Assembly: GCA_944332675.1 (NCBI GenBank)
Contig: CALVKJ010000004.1
Coordinates: 1 to 39,659, forward strand
Reading direction: 5' to 3'
Source: an uncultured Bacilli bacterium
Lineage (GTDB): Bacteria; Bacillota_I; Bacilli_A; RF39; UBA660
DNA: 39,659 bases
Position numbers and translations under genes: made by a program. Shown piece after piece: positions 1 to 7,173 of this stretch. The notes beneath the pieces were generated by a model. It made no database searches and had not been told where the DNA came from. It worked only from the letters and a program-made list of their open reading frames with translations. Position 1 is the first letter of the stretch, and the number at the start of each line of letters is the position of its first letter.

Positions 1-74
1 AAAGTTTGTCCTTCAGCATCGATTACATACCAATTTCTTTCAACAGTTTCTTTTTTTTGCATAAATGTTTTCAT
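1..74 (-). CDS. rplM: 50S ribosomal protein L13, N-terminal fragment
   Basis: Reading the minus strand from the ATG at 74 gives MKTFMQKKETVERNWYVIDA followed by EGQTL, which is the typical L13 start in Bacilli. L13 is an early-assembling protein of the large ribosomal subunit. Only about 24 codons lie in the window; the gene runs off the left edge. An AAAGGAT ribosome site lies 6-7 bases before the ATG. Its own promoter is seen upstream at 153-181. rpsI is expected next, outside the window. Confidence 0.9.
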   Translation of the reverse strand, partial: MKTFMQKKETVERNWYVIDAEGQT

Positions 75-152
75 ACTAATCCTTTCAATTATGTTCCTTA
101 TTTAATTTTCCCACGACTAAATAAATCACATAAATAAAATGTACCGATTAAA

Positions 153-181
153 ATTATATGAAAAAAAACGCTAAAAGTCAA
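153..181 (-). promoter_or_regulatory. Promoter of rplM (TTGACT-17-TATAAT)
   Basis: On the minus strand a TTGACT box (181-176) is followed by exactly 17 bases and a perfect TATAAT (158-153). It would start an rplM transcript with a leader of roughly 70 bases. The spacer contains the T8 tract of the terminator-like hairpin at 161-191, so the two signals share DNA. Confidence rests on the near-consensus boxes and spacing. Confidence 0.75.
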
Positions 182-191
182 ATACTTTTAG
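161..191 (-). terminator. Terminator-like hairpin after the truA operon
   Basis: On the minus strand an 8-bp perfect stem, CTAAAAGT/ACTTTTAG with a 5-base loop, is followed by CG and eight T residues. This is a plausible intrinsic terminator for the yvcK-whiA-nrdG-truA operon. It lies about 195 bases after truA and overlaps the rplM promoter. Confidence 0.55.
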
Positions 192-371
192 GCATTTTCA
201 TTCATTTTTAGACACTTTTCTATTATTTTCGCTTCAATAATACTGCTATAAAATCTCGGAAGTAAACTTCTAACGATTAACTTCTGTCAAATTTATTTCA
301 TCATTACTCTTGCAAATAAGTATATCTTCTAGATTACTTTGATTAATTAAACAATAATAAATTTTTATCAT
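188..371 (-). other. truA-rplM gap: possible remnant of a small gene
   Basis: The 310-base gap between truA and rplM holds an open frame of 33 codons from ATG 371 to TAG 270. In another frame the reading continues at once from about 277 as a further 28 codons (including LLPRFYSSIIEAKIIEKCLK) to a TAA at 188. Together they could be a short frameshifted gene. I recognise no family, no ribosome site is clear, and chance is quite possible in such AT-rich DNA. Confidence 0.2.
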
Positions 372-384
372 TATGTCAAATTAA

Positions 385-1104
385 TCAATATTTAACATCT
401 ACTAGATAAAGCCCATCCGCCGGAACGACACTTAAATTTTTTTCCACCAAGGGATTATCAAGCATACGTTCTACATCGCTAACTTTAGCCTTACCTCGTC
501 CAACATCCACTAAAGCTCCAACCAAATGCCTTACCATATACCGATAAAAACCTACACCCACAAATTCGAATAAAACAATACTTCCCTTTTTCTTAAGTTT
601 AGCCTTATATATTGTTGTAGTATAATCAATTCTTGGGCCACTGACAAAATTACGAAAATCATGAGTACCCACAAAAAGTTTCATAGCTCTTTTCATCAAT
701 GAAAAGTCTAGCTTAAATTTCCTTTGATAGTAATACCCTTCTTTAAGTTTATCAAAATCACCAATATTTAATTTATAAACATATTTTTTATATTTCACAT
801 CGTGTCTAGCATGAAAATCATTTTTAACTAATTTATAATTTTTGATAACAATATCTTCATTCAAGATTCTATTTATTATATTAATATCTTCTTTAGTTAT
901 TTTCTTATCAACATCAAAATGAGCACATTGCGCTTCAGCATGCACACCAGCATCAGTTCTGCCACTTCCCTTAATAACTATATCACTTTCAAAAACATCA
1001 CTTAAAACTTTCTCTAAAGTTCCTTGAACATTTTTTACATCATTTTGCCTTTGAAACCCATGAAACTTGGTTCCATCATAACTAAATTTAATTAAATATC
1101 TCAT
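385..1104 (-). CDS. truA: tRNA pseudouridine(38-40) synthase TruA
   Basis: This enzyme isomerises uridines 38, 39 and 40 in the anticodon arm of many tRNAs. The start MRYLIKFSYDGTKFHGFQRQ and the active-site block GRTDAGVHA at residues 48-56, with catalytic Asp51, are diagnostic. The C-terminal part has the family pattern around FYRYMVRHLVG and ends in GLYLVDVKY. At 239 residues it has the usual length. Its ATG overlaps the stop of the preceding EcfA2-like gene as ATGA, so the two are translationally coupled. The stop is TGA, one of several in this window that show TGA terminates normally here. In Firmicutes truA commonly follows ecfA1-ecfA2-ecfT, which makes the two preceding genes easier to interpret. 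Confidence 0.97.
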   Translation of the reverse strand: MRYLIKFSYDGTKFHGFQRQNDVKNVQGTLEKVLSDVFESDIVIKGSGRTDAGVHAEAQCAHFDVDKKITKEDINIINRILNEDIVIKNYKLVKNDFHARHDVKYKKYVYKLNIGDFDKLKEGYYYQRKFKLDFSLMKRAMKLFVGTHDFRNFVSGPRIDYTTTIYKAKLKKKGSIVLFEFVGVGFYRYMVRHLVGALVDVGRGKAKVSDVERMLDNPLVEKNLSVVPADGLYLVDVKY

Positions 1105-1658
1105 GACTTAATCCTATATATTGCCTTTAAAAGTTCATCTAATTCTGTATAATGATCTAGTCTTATACCATCACTTTCACATTTTAAAGAAAACTCAACA
1201 ATCTTTGGCAAATCAACATATAACTTTAAAATCTTATCAAATATATCGACAGTTTCATACTTAATTTCATCATTATTAATAACATATATTCTATCAACAC
1301 AATTTAAAAACAAATCTGTATTTTTATCAATCAAAATAATTTTACGATTATAGGAAGCTATTTTTTTAAAAAGAGTTTTAAAATAATTAAAATCACTTTT
1401 AATTAATCCTTGTGAAAAATTCACTAAGACAATTTCTTTATCATGCAGTTTACTAGCAAGTATTACCTTTTCTTTATTTCTAATAGATAAATCACTAAAT
1501 TTTTTATCTAAAAAACTTTCATCTAATTTAACCATCTTTAAAGACTCAGGCACTTTTTTTACTATTATATCTCGCACTAAAGAATCTTTAAAATCATCAC
1601 TTGGATAGTCATCTATAATTACACCAACAATATTGCCATTTAAATTATTTAATTCCAT
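1101..1658 (-). CDS. Eroded EcfA2-like ABC ATPase, catalytically dead
   Basis: This 185-residue protein follows the layout of the ECF vitamin-transporter ATPase EcfA2 but lacks about the first 70 residues, including Walker A. What remains lines up piece by piece, as remembered from the family: a Q-loop-like stretch (residues 11-31, VGVIIDDYPSDDF), LKMVKLDESFLD (40-51) before the signature, LSIRN (57-61) in place of LSGGQ, IVLVNFSQG (76-84) in place of a Walker B such as VLVLDEPTAG, and ILIDKNTD (108-115) where an H-loop His is expected. The C-terminal LDLPKI-like block (149-153) is kept. No residue needed to bind or hydrolyse ATP survives. The frame is intact, with a GGTGG ribosome site and coupled ends. 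It overlaps the upstream gene by 10 bases and truA by 4. The role is unknown; it may be a non-catalytic scaffold or a decaying gene. Confidence 0.75.
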   Translation of the reverse strand: MELNNLNGNIVGVIIDDYPSDDFKDSLVRDIIVKKVPESLKMVKLDESFLDKKFSDLSIRNKEKVILASKLHDKEIVLVNFSQGLIKSDFNYFKTLFKKIASYNRKIILIDKNTDLFLNCVDRIYVINNDEIKYETVDIFDKILKLYVDLPKIVEFSLKCESDGIRLDHYTELDELLKAIYRIKS

Positions 1659-2122
1659 AAATCATCCACCAACTCATCTAAATTAAAATAAACTTTAGAA
1701 AATATATCATAGTAAGTTAATTGCGTTGATAAATCAACTGCAAATGGTAATCCATAACCGATATGTTTCAAAGTTTTTTCTTCCTTTAATACAACTTCTT
1801 TTACTCCTTCTAAAATTATATCCTTACCATCATATACAATTATATAATCTCCATACAATGCTTCTTCAATATCACTAGTGATAAGCACAAATTTGATATT
1901 TTGTTTCTTCAAAAGTTCCAATATTTCCTTTTTTTCTTCTTCGCGATATCCATAAAAGGCATTATTAAAAACAATTCTTTTTGAGGTATTAAATTCAAGT
2001 TTAGCTTTTAAATCATTGAATTTGATATTATCTATTATGGGATATTCGGCATATTTTCCTAAAAATACTCTATCAATATCATTAGCTAATATAATATAGT
2101 TATATTCGTCGTTACTAATCAT
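1649..2122 (-). CDS. Eroded EcfA1-like ABC ATPase, catalytically dead
   Basis: This 157-residue protein resembles the second half of EcfA1/EcfA-type ATPases. Residues 92-130 (GDYIIVYDGKDIILEG, then KEVVLKEEKTLKHIGYGLPF) match the family block after the H-loop, DRVIVMxxGxIVxEGTPKEVF...LGLDVP. LITSDIEEAL (80-89) stands where xITHxMEEA would carry the H-loop His, now Ser. RIVFNNAFYG (49-58) stands where Walker B would be, with no Asp-Glu. No Walker A or LSGGQ is present. The end LDELVDDLWN also fits EcfA C-termini. It overlaps nrdG by 8 bases and the EcfA2-like gene by 10. No ecfT or substrate-binding S component is nearby. Family assignment is by my own alignment from memory. Confidence 0.7.
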   Translation of the reverse strand: MISNDEYNYIILANDIDRVFLGKYAEYPIIDNIKFNDLKAKLEFNTSKRIVFNNAFYGYREEEKKEILELLKKQNIKFVLITSDIEEALYGDYIIVYDGKDIILEGVKEVVLKEEKTLKHIGYGLPFAVDLSTQLTYYDIFSKVYFNLDELVDDLWN

Positions 2123-2612
2123 ATATTTTTACAACTTCTCCTTTTTCTAAACTCTTTTTAACATCTATTACTCTTTGGTTAGTACTACCTCTAAATTTAC
2201 AAGCTAAACTCTTATTTTCTATTTCAAATCTTCCATCAACTAAAACATCAGTATTTTTAAGTAATTCCATTTTTTCATCATTAGCATCGATTATTTCATC
2301 ATATGTAAACCCTGTGTAACACCATACATTTAAACCTATACTATGAGCAAATTTAGCAATTTCTGCAGCTGCTGAAGCTTGAAAGAAAGGATCTCCCCCC
2401 GATAAAGTAATACCAGTTTGATATTTTAGATTCTTCATTTGTTCCTTTATATCTTCAACGTCAAACTCTATCCCACCATCAAAACTCCAAGTTTCAGGAT
2501 TTTGACATTCTCGACAATGATGCCCACAACCTTGAAACCATATAACAGTTCTAATTCCATCACCATCAACAATACTATCACTTTGTAAATTACTAGCTAA
2601 CTTTACTTTCAT
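2115..2612 (-). CDS. nrdG: Anaerobic ribonucleotide reductase activating protein
   Basis: NrdG is a radical-SAM activase that installs the glycyl radical on the class III reductase NrdD for anaerobic dNTP synthesis. The cluster-binding cysteines appear as C29-x3-C33-x2-C36 within WFQGCGHHCRECQNPETW, and the SAM-binding GGDP motif is at residues 72-75 (TLSGGDPFFQ). The size, 165 residues, is normal. Two ATG codons are adjacent; the second, at 2612, sits 5 bases after GAGGAG and is the better start. The gene begins inside the last codons of whiA. nrdD is not in the window. The gene implies anaerobic growth. Confidence 0.95.
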   Translation of the reverse strand: MKVKLASNLQSDSIVDGDGIRTVIWFQGCGHHCRECQNPETWSFDGGIEFDVEDIKEQMKNLKYQTGITLSGGDPFFQASAAAEIAKFAHSIGLNVWCYTGFTYDEIIDANDEKMELLKNTDVLVDGRFEIENKSLACKFRGSTNQRVIDVKKSLEKGEVVKIYD

Positions 2613-3528
2613 CATTACTCCTCTTTTCTTTATGCCTTTTAACTAAATTACTAATTTTTATAAAATGATGATTTATCCCTGATTTACCAATCCTATAATC
2701 CATTTCCTTAGTAATAATGTCTGCCAGCTCTTGATAAGAAAGTTCTGGATACTTAATTCTAGCATCAGCAACTATCTTTGTTTTATCATCAAGTAAATCA
2801 TATAAATCCATATTTTTCAAATAATTAATATCTTCCAATTGCTTTTGACCAGTCTTAAAAGTTTTCTCCTGATTAGCTATCTCACAATTATTAAGTCTAT
2901 TAACCATATTTTTATGATCTCTATATATTCTTATATCTTCAAAATAAAATAATGAACTAGTTGCTTTAAAAAGTTTAATTAAATCACTAATATTTTCACT
3001 AGATTTAATGTAAACTACTGTTTTATATCCTCGCTTTATTATTTTCGCATTTAATTTAAAATACTCAAGTAGCTTAAGTATTTGCTTCGCAAGTCGTTCT
3101 TTTGTAAAAATAAATTCTAAGTGATATCCACTAGTACTAGGATTAGAAATATTACCAACAGCTAAGAAAGACCCTTCAATAAAAGCAATCTTTTCTTCAT
3201 CGGTAACAAGCGTTTCTAAATCAATCCTTGTTCCCAAACTAATCGAATCTTTAATAAAATCCAATCTTTCTTTAATACTTAAGATATATATTTGTTTAAT
3301 TTTAAATCTCTTTTGGGTTCTTATTATTATTTTTGGACTAACACTATATATTTCCTTTATTTCTTTATATACTCGTCTAGCAATACTAGCATTCTCTACA
3401 GTTTTTACTCATTCATCTTTACTACACTTCCCTAAACAATTTAAAAATGCTATAAGTTCATATCTTGCTTCAACAATATTAAAATCATTCTTAGCAATTT
3501 CTTCTTTTAACATTGTAGTAAAAGTCAT
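2593..3528 (-). pseudogene. whiA: WhiA, full frame broken by one in-frame TGA (codon 40)
   Basis: WhiA is a DNA-binding protein conserved across Gram-positive bacteria and linked to cell division. The frame starts at ATG 3528, joined to the yvcK stop as TAATG, and spans 312 codons to TAG 2593, the normal WhiA length. Both sides of the TGA (3411-3409) are recognisable: MTFTTMLKEEIAKNDFNIVE before it and VKTVENASIARRVYKEIKEI after it, where family members have TENAAIARRIY. Later blocks are also intact: GSFLAVGNISNPSTSGYHLE, IRIYRDHKNMVNRLNNCEIA, and the C-terminal helix-turn-helix ending KSGINHHFIKISNLVKR. There is no frameshift. The only downstream start before the conserved core is a TTG at 3264 with a poor ribosome site; it would give 223 residues without the N-terminal half-domain. 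It could be a nonsense mutation, UGA readthrough (Trp would fit) or a base-call error. Confidence 0.85.
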
Positions 3529-4481
3529 TATTTTCTACCATCCATTAAATATGAAAATATTAAATATGCTGTCTTCAAAGAATCATGTCTATAATAACCA
3601 TCTTCTACTGTAAATAGTTTATCAGCAATAACATAGATATTTGTATCTTCTAACTCGTGCATATCTAGTATGACTGGATCTTTTTGTTCTTCATTAGCGT
3701 ATTTCATAGCTAACTTACTACTCATAATGGCATTATTAGCAATTACTACATCAATACTTCCTTTACCCAAATATTTTTCCAAAAAATCAATATGATCTCT
3801 TACTGTAAAATCATCAGTTTCTCCCGGTTGCGTAAATAAATTACATATATACATCTTATCAGCCTTAGCTTTATTTATTACTTCCACAAGCCCTTTATCA
3901 ACTAAATGCGGTGTAATACTTGTAAGTAGGCTTCCTGATGAAAATATTATTAAATCGGCATCATCCACTGCCTTTATTACTTTCGGATTAACTGTAAACT
4001 CTTTATCATATTTTACATAATCAATCCGACTTGCACACTTTGTTACTTGTTCTTCCCCTTTAATTTCTTTACCATCAAGAGTAACCCCCACTAAATTTAC
4101 ATTATCTTCTGTTAAAGGTAACACTGTTCCTTTTAAATCAAGCATACCACCAAGTACTGGTATAGCACTATCAAAGTTACCTTTTAAATCCAAAAGTGCT
4201 GTAAGCAACAAATTTTTAACAGAATGATTACCTAATGTCTTTGACTTAGTAAATCGATAATTCATCAAATCTATCACATCTTGATCCACATTTGCCATAC
4301 TAAGCATTACTTTGGAGATATCTCCCACTGCAGGTATTTTCATTTCTCTACGTAATCTACCAGTACTTGCTCCATTATCAGCAACAGTAACTACTGCTGT
4401 AATTTCTACTGGAAATAATTTTATTCCTTTTAAAAGTTGTGAAAGCCCACTTCCACCACCAAATATAACAATTTTTTTCAT
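3528..4481 (-). CDS. yvcK: YvcK/CofD-type gluconeogenesis factor
   Basis: YvcK-family proteins bind UDP-GlcNAc and adjust the balance between central metabolism and peptidoglycan precursor supply. The N-terminus MKKIVIFGGGSGLSQLLKGI carries the glycine-rich nucleotide-sugar loop, followed by VVTVADNGASTGRLRRE and PAVGDISKVMLSM, all typical. The length, 317 residues, is usual. The frame extends to a GTG at 4490 (GTG-ATG-AAT-ATG); I chose the ATG at 4481 because it gives the family start MKKIVI, though no strong ribosome site decides it. It is the first gene of the yvcK-whiA-nrdG-ecfA-like-truA operon. The neighbour rapZ (yvcJ), which often precedes yvcK, is absent. Confidence 0.95.
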   Translation of the reverse strand: MKKIVIFGGGSGLSQLLKGIKLFPVEITAVVTVADNGASTGRLRREMKIPAVGDISKVMLSMANVDQDVIDLMNYRFTKSKTLGNHSVKNLLLTALLDLKGNFDSAIPVLGGMLDLKGTVLPLTEDNVNLVGVTLDGKEIKGEEQVTKCASRIDYVKYDKEFTVNPKVIKAVDDADLIIFSSGSLLTSITPHLVDKGLVEVINKAKADKMYICNLFTQPGETDDFTVRDHIDFLEKYLGKGSIDVVIANNAIMSSKLAMKYANEEQKDPVILDMHELEDTNIYVIADKLFTVEDGYYRHDSLKTAYLIFSYLMDGRK

Positions 4482-4536
4482 ATTCATCACAAGTTAAGTG
4501 TAACATAAATACCCCAAAAGGTAAAGTTAGAGAAAG

Positions 4537-4569
4537 AAAAAATCCAGTATGTTTACTATTCATACTAGA
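4537..4569 (-). terminator. Terminator after the modular secreted protein gene
   Basis: On the minus strand the 9-bp stem TCTAGTATG/CATACTGGA (one G-U pair, 9-base loop) is followed by TTTTTTC. It lies about 140 bases after the stop of the 4708-5832 gene and before yvcK. The rest of 4570-4707 shows nothing else I can support. Confidence 0.65.
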
Positions 4570-4707
4570 TTATAATTTAATTTAAAATTATTGCTTATCT
4601 TGTATTATTTTTTTATTAACTTATTCAAAATAAATCGATCACTATTAAAAAACATTTAGTCCTGTCTATATTTGGCTTTACGGATTTTTTTCAAAAATGT
4701 CCTCTAA

Positions 4708-5832
4708 TTAAGATATTAGATACGGATTATCTTGCGTTCCTATTCCCAAAATGTATTGTACATCAGAATTTAGATAAAAGGTAGGCCTTACTGCAAAATT
4801 ATTATTATAAAGACTATGATACACAACTCCGCTACTATTAATTGAATGTATTGTTGTGTCTTTAACCGGCTCACAACAATATCCAGTTATAGTCCATTCA
4901 CTTATTCCTAGATATAACCAATTATTATCTATATTAAGAGAATCACTATAAGAGTCAATAGTTAACGACCAGTTTTCTGGAACAGTAGCATATGTATAAT
5001 CACTAATATATATCAAACCTATTTTATCCTGATAAATTGAATTATAATTTTTTAATTCCTGATTAAACACTTCTTTAGTAGTTTTATAAACCACATAAGA
5101 AGTTCCTGAAAGATACCAATTAGCAGATGATATCATATTCATCCATTTTGCTCCAAAACTGTTTAAATATATATCATTTAAAGTAACAGTATTTAATGTA
5201 TTATTATCCCAACTACCAGTACCATTACTACTCCAATAATAATTTCCAATGCTTTCAGATTTTATTAGTTTTACTTGACCATCAAATACTCCTATTATCC
5301 TATATAGGTTATCTGCTGGACAAGTTGATTCATCTGAACCAAAACATACGTAGTTATTTGGATTGGCTCCTATATAACGATAGCTATTATCTTCTGCTTC
5401 TAATGTTCCGTATGTTCCCACTCCATCGTGGTAGTATAGTCCATTTTCTCCATCTTCTGTGTAAACATAATTTATTATATAATTAGCTAAAGTAATTGTT
5501 TTATCAAAATATACATAGCATTTATCACTAGTATTTGCTTGCATTACAACTCTATTAGTTTCACTATTCCAAGTTAGTGTTCCACCATTCTCACATCTCG
5601 ACAAAGTTTCATTAAATGTATATCCATCCTGTGGCCAACTCGTATCACTAGAAACTTGATATTCCCCACTATTTGCTTCAGTTTCATACATCATAGTAAG
5701 TGCATTAGTATTTATTATTTGCTTGCTTTTCTCAGAATAAATAACTTCACTACTTCTATTAAAATTTAAAATTAAAACTAATAAAAAGGCTATTGAAAGT
5801 ATTACACCAAATACAATTATCTTCTTACTCAT
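4708..5832 (-). CDS. Membrane-anchored modular surface protein, unknown function
   Basis: A 374-residue protein with one N-terminal membrane segment (about residues 5-23) and no lipobox, so it is probably anchored with the bulk outside. Residues 41-111 form a module that recurs almost unchanged in the protein at 35521-36150: NTNALTMMYET, SGEYQVSSDT, WPQDGY, FNETLSRCENG, LTWNSETN, MQAN, SDKCYVYFDK. It holds two cysteines (80 and 105) that could pair. The C-terminal 260 residues (LYRIIGVFDGQVKLIKSESI onward, ending GIGTQDNPYLIS) resemble a domain I recall from many uncultured Firmicutes (DUF6273-like); its role is unknown. The GGAG ribosome site is 11 bases from the ATG. It is transcribed away from the Xre regulator at 5948 across three palindromes, suggesting control by that regulator. 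Confidence 0.75.
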   Translation of the reverse strand: MSKKIIVFGVILSIAFLLVLILNFNRSSEVIYSEKSKQIINTNALTMMYETEANSGEYQVSSDTSWPQDGYTFNETLSRCENGGTLTWNSETNRVVMQANTSDKCYVYFDKTITLANYIINYVYTEDGENGLYYHDGVGTYGTLEAEDNSYRYIGANPNNYVCFGSDESTCPADNLYRIIGVFDGQVKLIKSESIGNYYWSSNGTGSWDNNTLNTVTLNDIYLNSFGAKWMNMISSANWYLSGTSYVVYKTTKEVFNQELKNYNSIYQDKIGLIYISDYTYATVPENWSLTIDSYSDSLNIDNNWLYLGISEWTITGYCCEPVKDTTIHSINSSGVVYHSLYNNNFAVRPTFYLNSDVQYILGIGTQDNPYLIS

Positions 5833-5852
5833 AAAAATATACTCTCCACTCT

Positions 5853-5916
5853 AAAACATATTGTTATATATACATTTTAAAACAATATGTTTTAAAAATC
5901 AATACAACAAATTGTT
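5853..5916. promoter_or_regulatory. Three operator-like palindromes between divergent genes
   Basis: Three 11-base near-palindromes of the form AACA-NNN-TGTT lie in the intergenic region: AACATATTGTT (5855-5865), AACAATATGTT (5881-5891) and AACAAATTGTT (5906-5916). Their centres are 26 and 25 bases apart. The first two are also the arms of a 14-bp inverted repeat, TAAAACATATTGTT/AACAATATGTTTTA (5852-5865, 5881-5894). The third sits just upstream of the regulator's probable -10 (TAGAAT, 5923-5928). The layout resembles multi-operator control by a Cro/CI-type dimer; the binder is inferred to be the neighbouring Xre protein. Confidence 0.6.
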
Positions 5917-5947
5917 TTATTTTAGAATAATGTCTAGGTGATTCTAA

Positions 5948-6190
5948 ATGAGAATTAGAGAAATAAGAGAAGATAAAGATTTGACCCAATCACATATTGC
6001 CAAGATTTTAAATGTATCCCAAGTTGCATATAGTTTTTATGAAATAGGGAAAAGACAGCTCCCAATTGAGTTATTAATAAAACTAGCTAAATATTACAAT
6101 ACATCAACTGATTATTTATTAGAATTAACTGATGAAAGAAAACCTTACCCCAAATCTATAATAGAAAAAAACAAAAAAACAAGTAACTAA
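5948..6190 (+). CDS. Xre/Cro-CI-type transcriptional regulator
   Basis: An 80-residue protein that is almost entirely a helix-turn-helix domain of the HTH_3 type: MRIREIREDKDLTQSHIAKI, then LNVSQVAYSFYEIGKRQLPI and LIKLAKYYNTSTDYLLELTD. The recognition helix is around residues 26-36. The C-terminal tail is a short lysine-rich stretch, with no ligand or peptidase domain. AGGTGAT lies 5 bases before the ATG. It is divergent from the 4708-5832 surface protein gene, with three matching palindromes between them. The likely role is repression of itself and the surface protein gene. The 3' end overlaps the minus-strand terminator of the yitT-type gene. Confidence 0.9.
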   Translation: MRIREIREDKDLTQSHIAKILNVSQVAYSFYEIGKRQLPIELLIKLAKYYNTSTDYLLELTDERKPYPKSIIEKNKKTSN

Positions 6191-6197
6191 GTACTTG
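6173..6197 (-). terminator. Terminator of the YitT-family gene
   Basis: On the minus strand a 6-bp stem CAAGTA/TACTTG with a 6-base loop is followed by TTTTTTTG. It lies within the last codons of the convergent regulator gene. The short stem keeps confidence moderate. Confidence 0.5.
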
Positions 6198-6200
6198 AAT

Positions 6201-7079
6201 TTATAAAAATGGTAATGTCTTTCTTTTTACTCCACCGTTAACTTCATAACAACTATTGATAATTATAAATGCTTGAGGATCTATCTCTAATATCTTTTGT
6301 TTAAACAAATAATAATCTCGATTAGAAACTACACACATAATCATAAAGCCTCTTTTTTTCGAATATCCTCCCCGACTTGGAATACTTGTAAAACCAGTTT
6401 GAAAATCATTTAATATTAGCCTCTTTATTTTTCTTACCTTTTTTGTATAAATATAAAATACTTTACTATCAGATAAGCCAAACATTAATTTATCAATGAA
6501 GTATGTAGAACAAATAAGGATTATAAAGGAATAAACACCTTTAGTAAAACCAAAAACTAACATACTTGCTATAATAATTAAACTATTTGCAACAATCATC
6601 GCTTTAGATTCGCTAATTTTTAAATACTTATTTAATATCTGCATTATTATATCAGAACCCCCAGTAGAAAACCCAGTTCGATATATAAGTCCACTACTAA
6701 CACCATACATAATAATTGCAAATAATAGTATTAAATAAAAATCATCCCCCATAATATAACTATTTAAAAATTTTGCGATTGGCTCTGAAGCTGTAATCAT
6801 AACAGGATACATAACCGATCCTACTATATTTCGTTTTGTCATCTTCCAACCTAAAAATATTAAACTAACAATTAATAATATTCCATTAGTAATATAGATA
6901 AAAGCTGATGCTGACCAACCGAATAATCTTTGTACAACTATAGCAACACCACTAAATCCTGATACAACTAAATCATTGGGAATTAAAAACATATTAAAAC
7001 ATAGAGCATATAAAAATACTCCCAAAACTAGTGATATCCCATCAATTATAGCCTTTTTAGTATCAATATTACTTAACAT
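6201..7079 (-). CDS. YitT family membrane protein (DUF161 + DUF2179)
   Basis: A 292-residue membrane protein of the YitT/YpjC family. The N-terminal part has five or six hydrophobic segments and family phrases such as LCFNMFLIPNDLVVSGFSG and YRTGFSTGGSDIIMQIL. The last ~80 residues form the soluble DUF2179 domain, with SDSKVFYIYTKKVRKIKRLI and the late GGVKRK. The family is thought to be transporters or sensors, but the substrate is not established. AGGTGAT lies 3 bases before the ATG. It stands alone, convergent with the Xre gene and divergent from the gerQ-like gene. Confidence 0.9.
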   Translation of the reverse strand: MLSNIDTKKAIIDGISLVLGVFLYALCFNMFLIPNDLVVSGFSGVAIVVQRLFGWSASAFIYITNGILLIVSLIFLGWKMTKRNIVGSVMYPVMITASEPIAKFLNSYIMGDDFYLILLFAIIMYGVSSGLIYRTGFSTGGSDIIMQILNKYLKISESKAMIVANSLIIIASMLVFGFTKGVYSFIILICSTYFIDKLMFGLSDSKVFYIYTKKVRKIKRLILNDFQTGFTSIPSRGGYSKKRGFMIMCVVSNRDYYLFKQKILEIDPQAFIIINSCYEVNGGVKRKTLPFL

Positions 7080-7173
7080 TCTATCACCTATTATAAATAT
7101 TATAAAACATCAAATAATTTTTAGCAATTATTATTAATTAAAAGCATATATTGTTTTGAGGTGAATATTAAAA

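Noticed and set aside
2593..3528. Genetic code 4 (TGA = Trp) as an explanation for the TGA in whiA
   Set aside because: Trp is encoded by TGG throughout the window, and TGA ends truA, dnaB, walJ and the EcfA2-like gene at natural positions, several as ATGA overlaps.
4312..4563. Overlapping open frames on both strands at the start of yvcK
   Set aside because: They are alternate-frame readings of yvcK and its upstream region, without ribosome sites or recognisable content.
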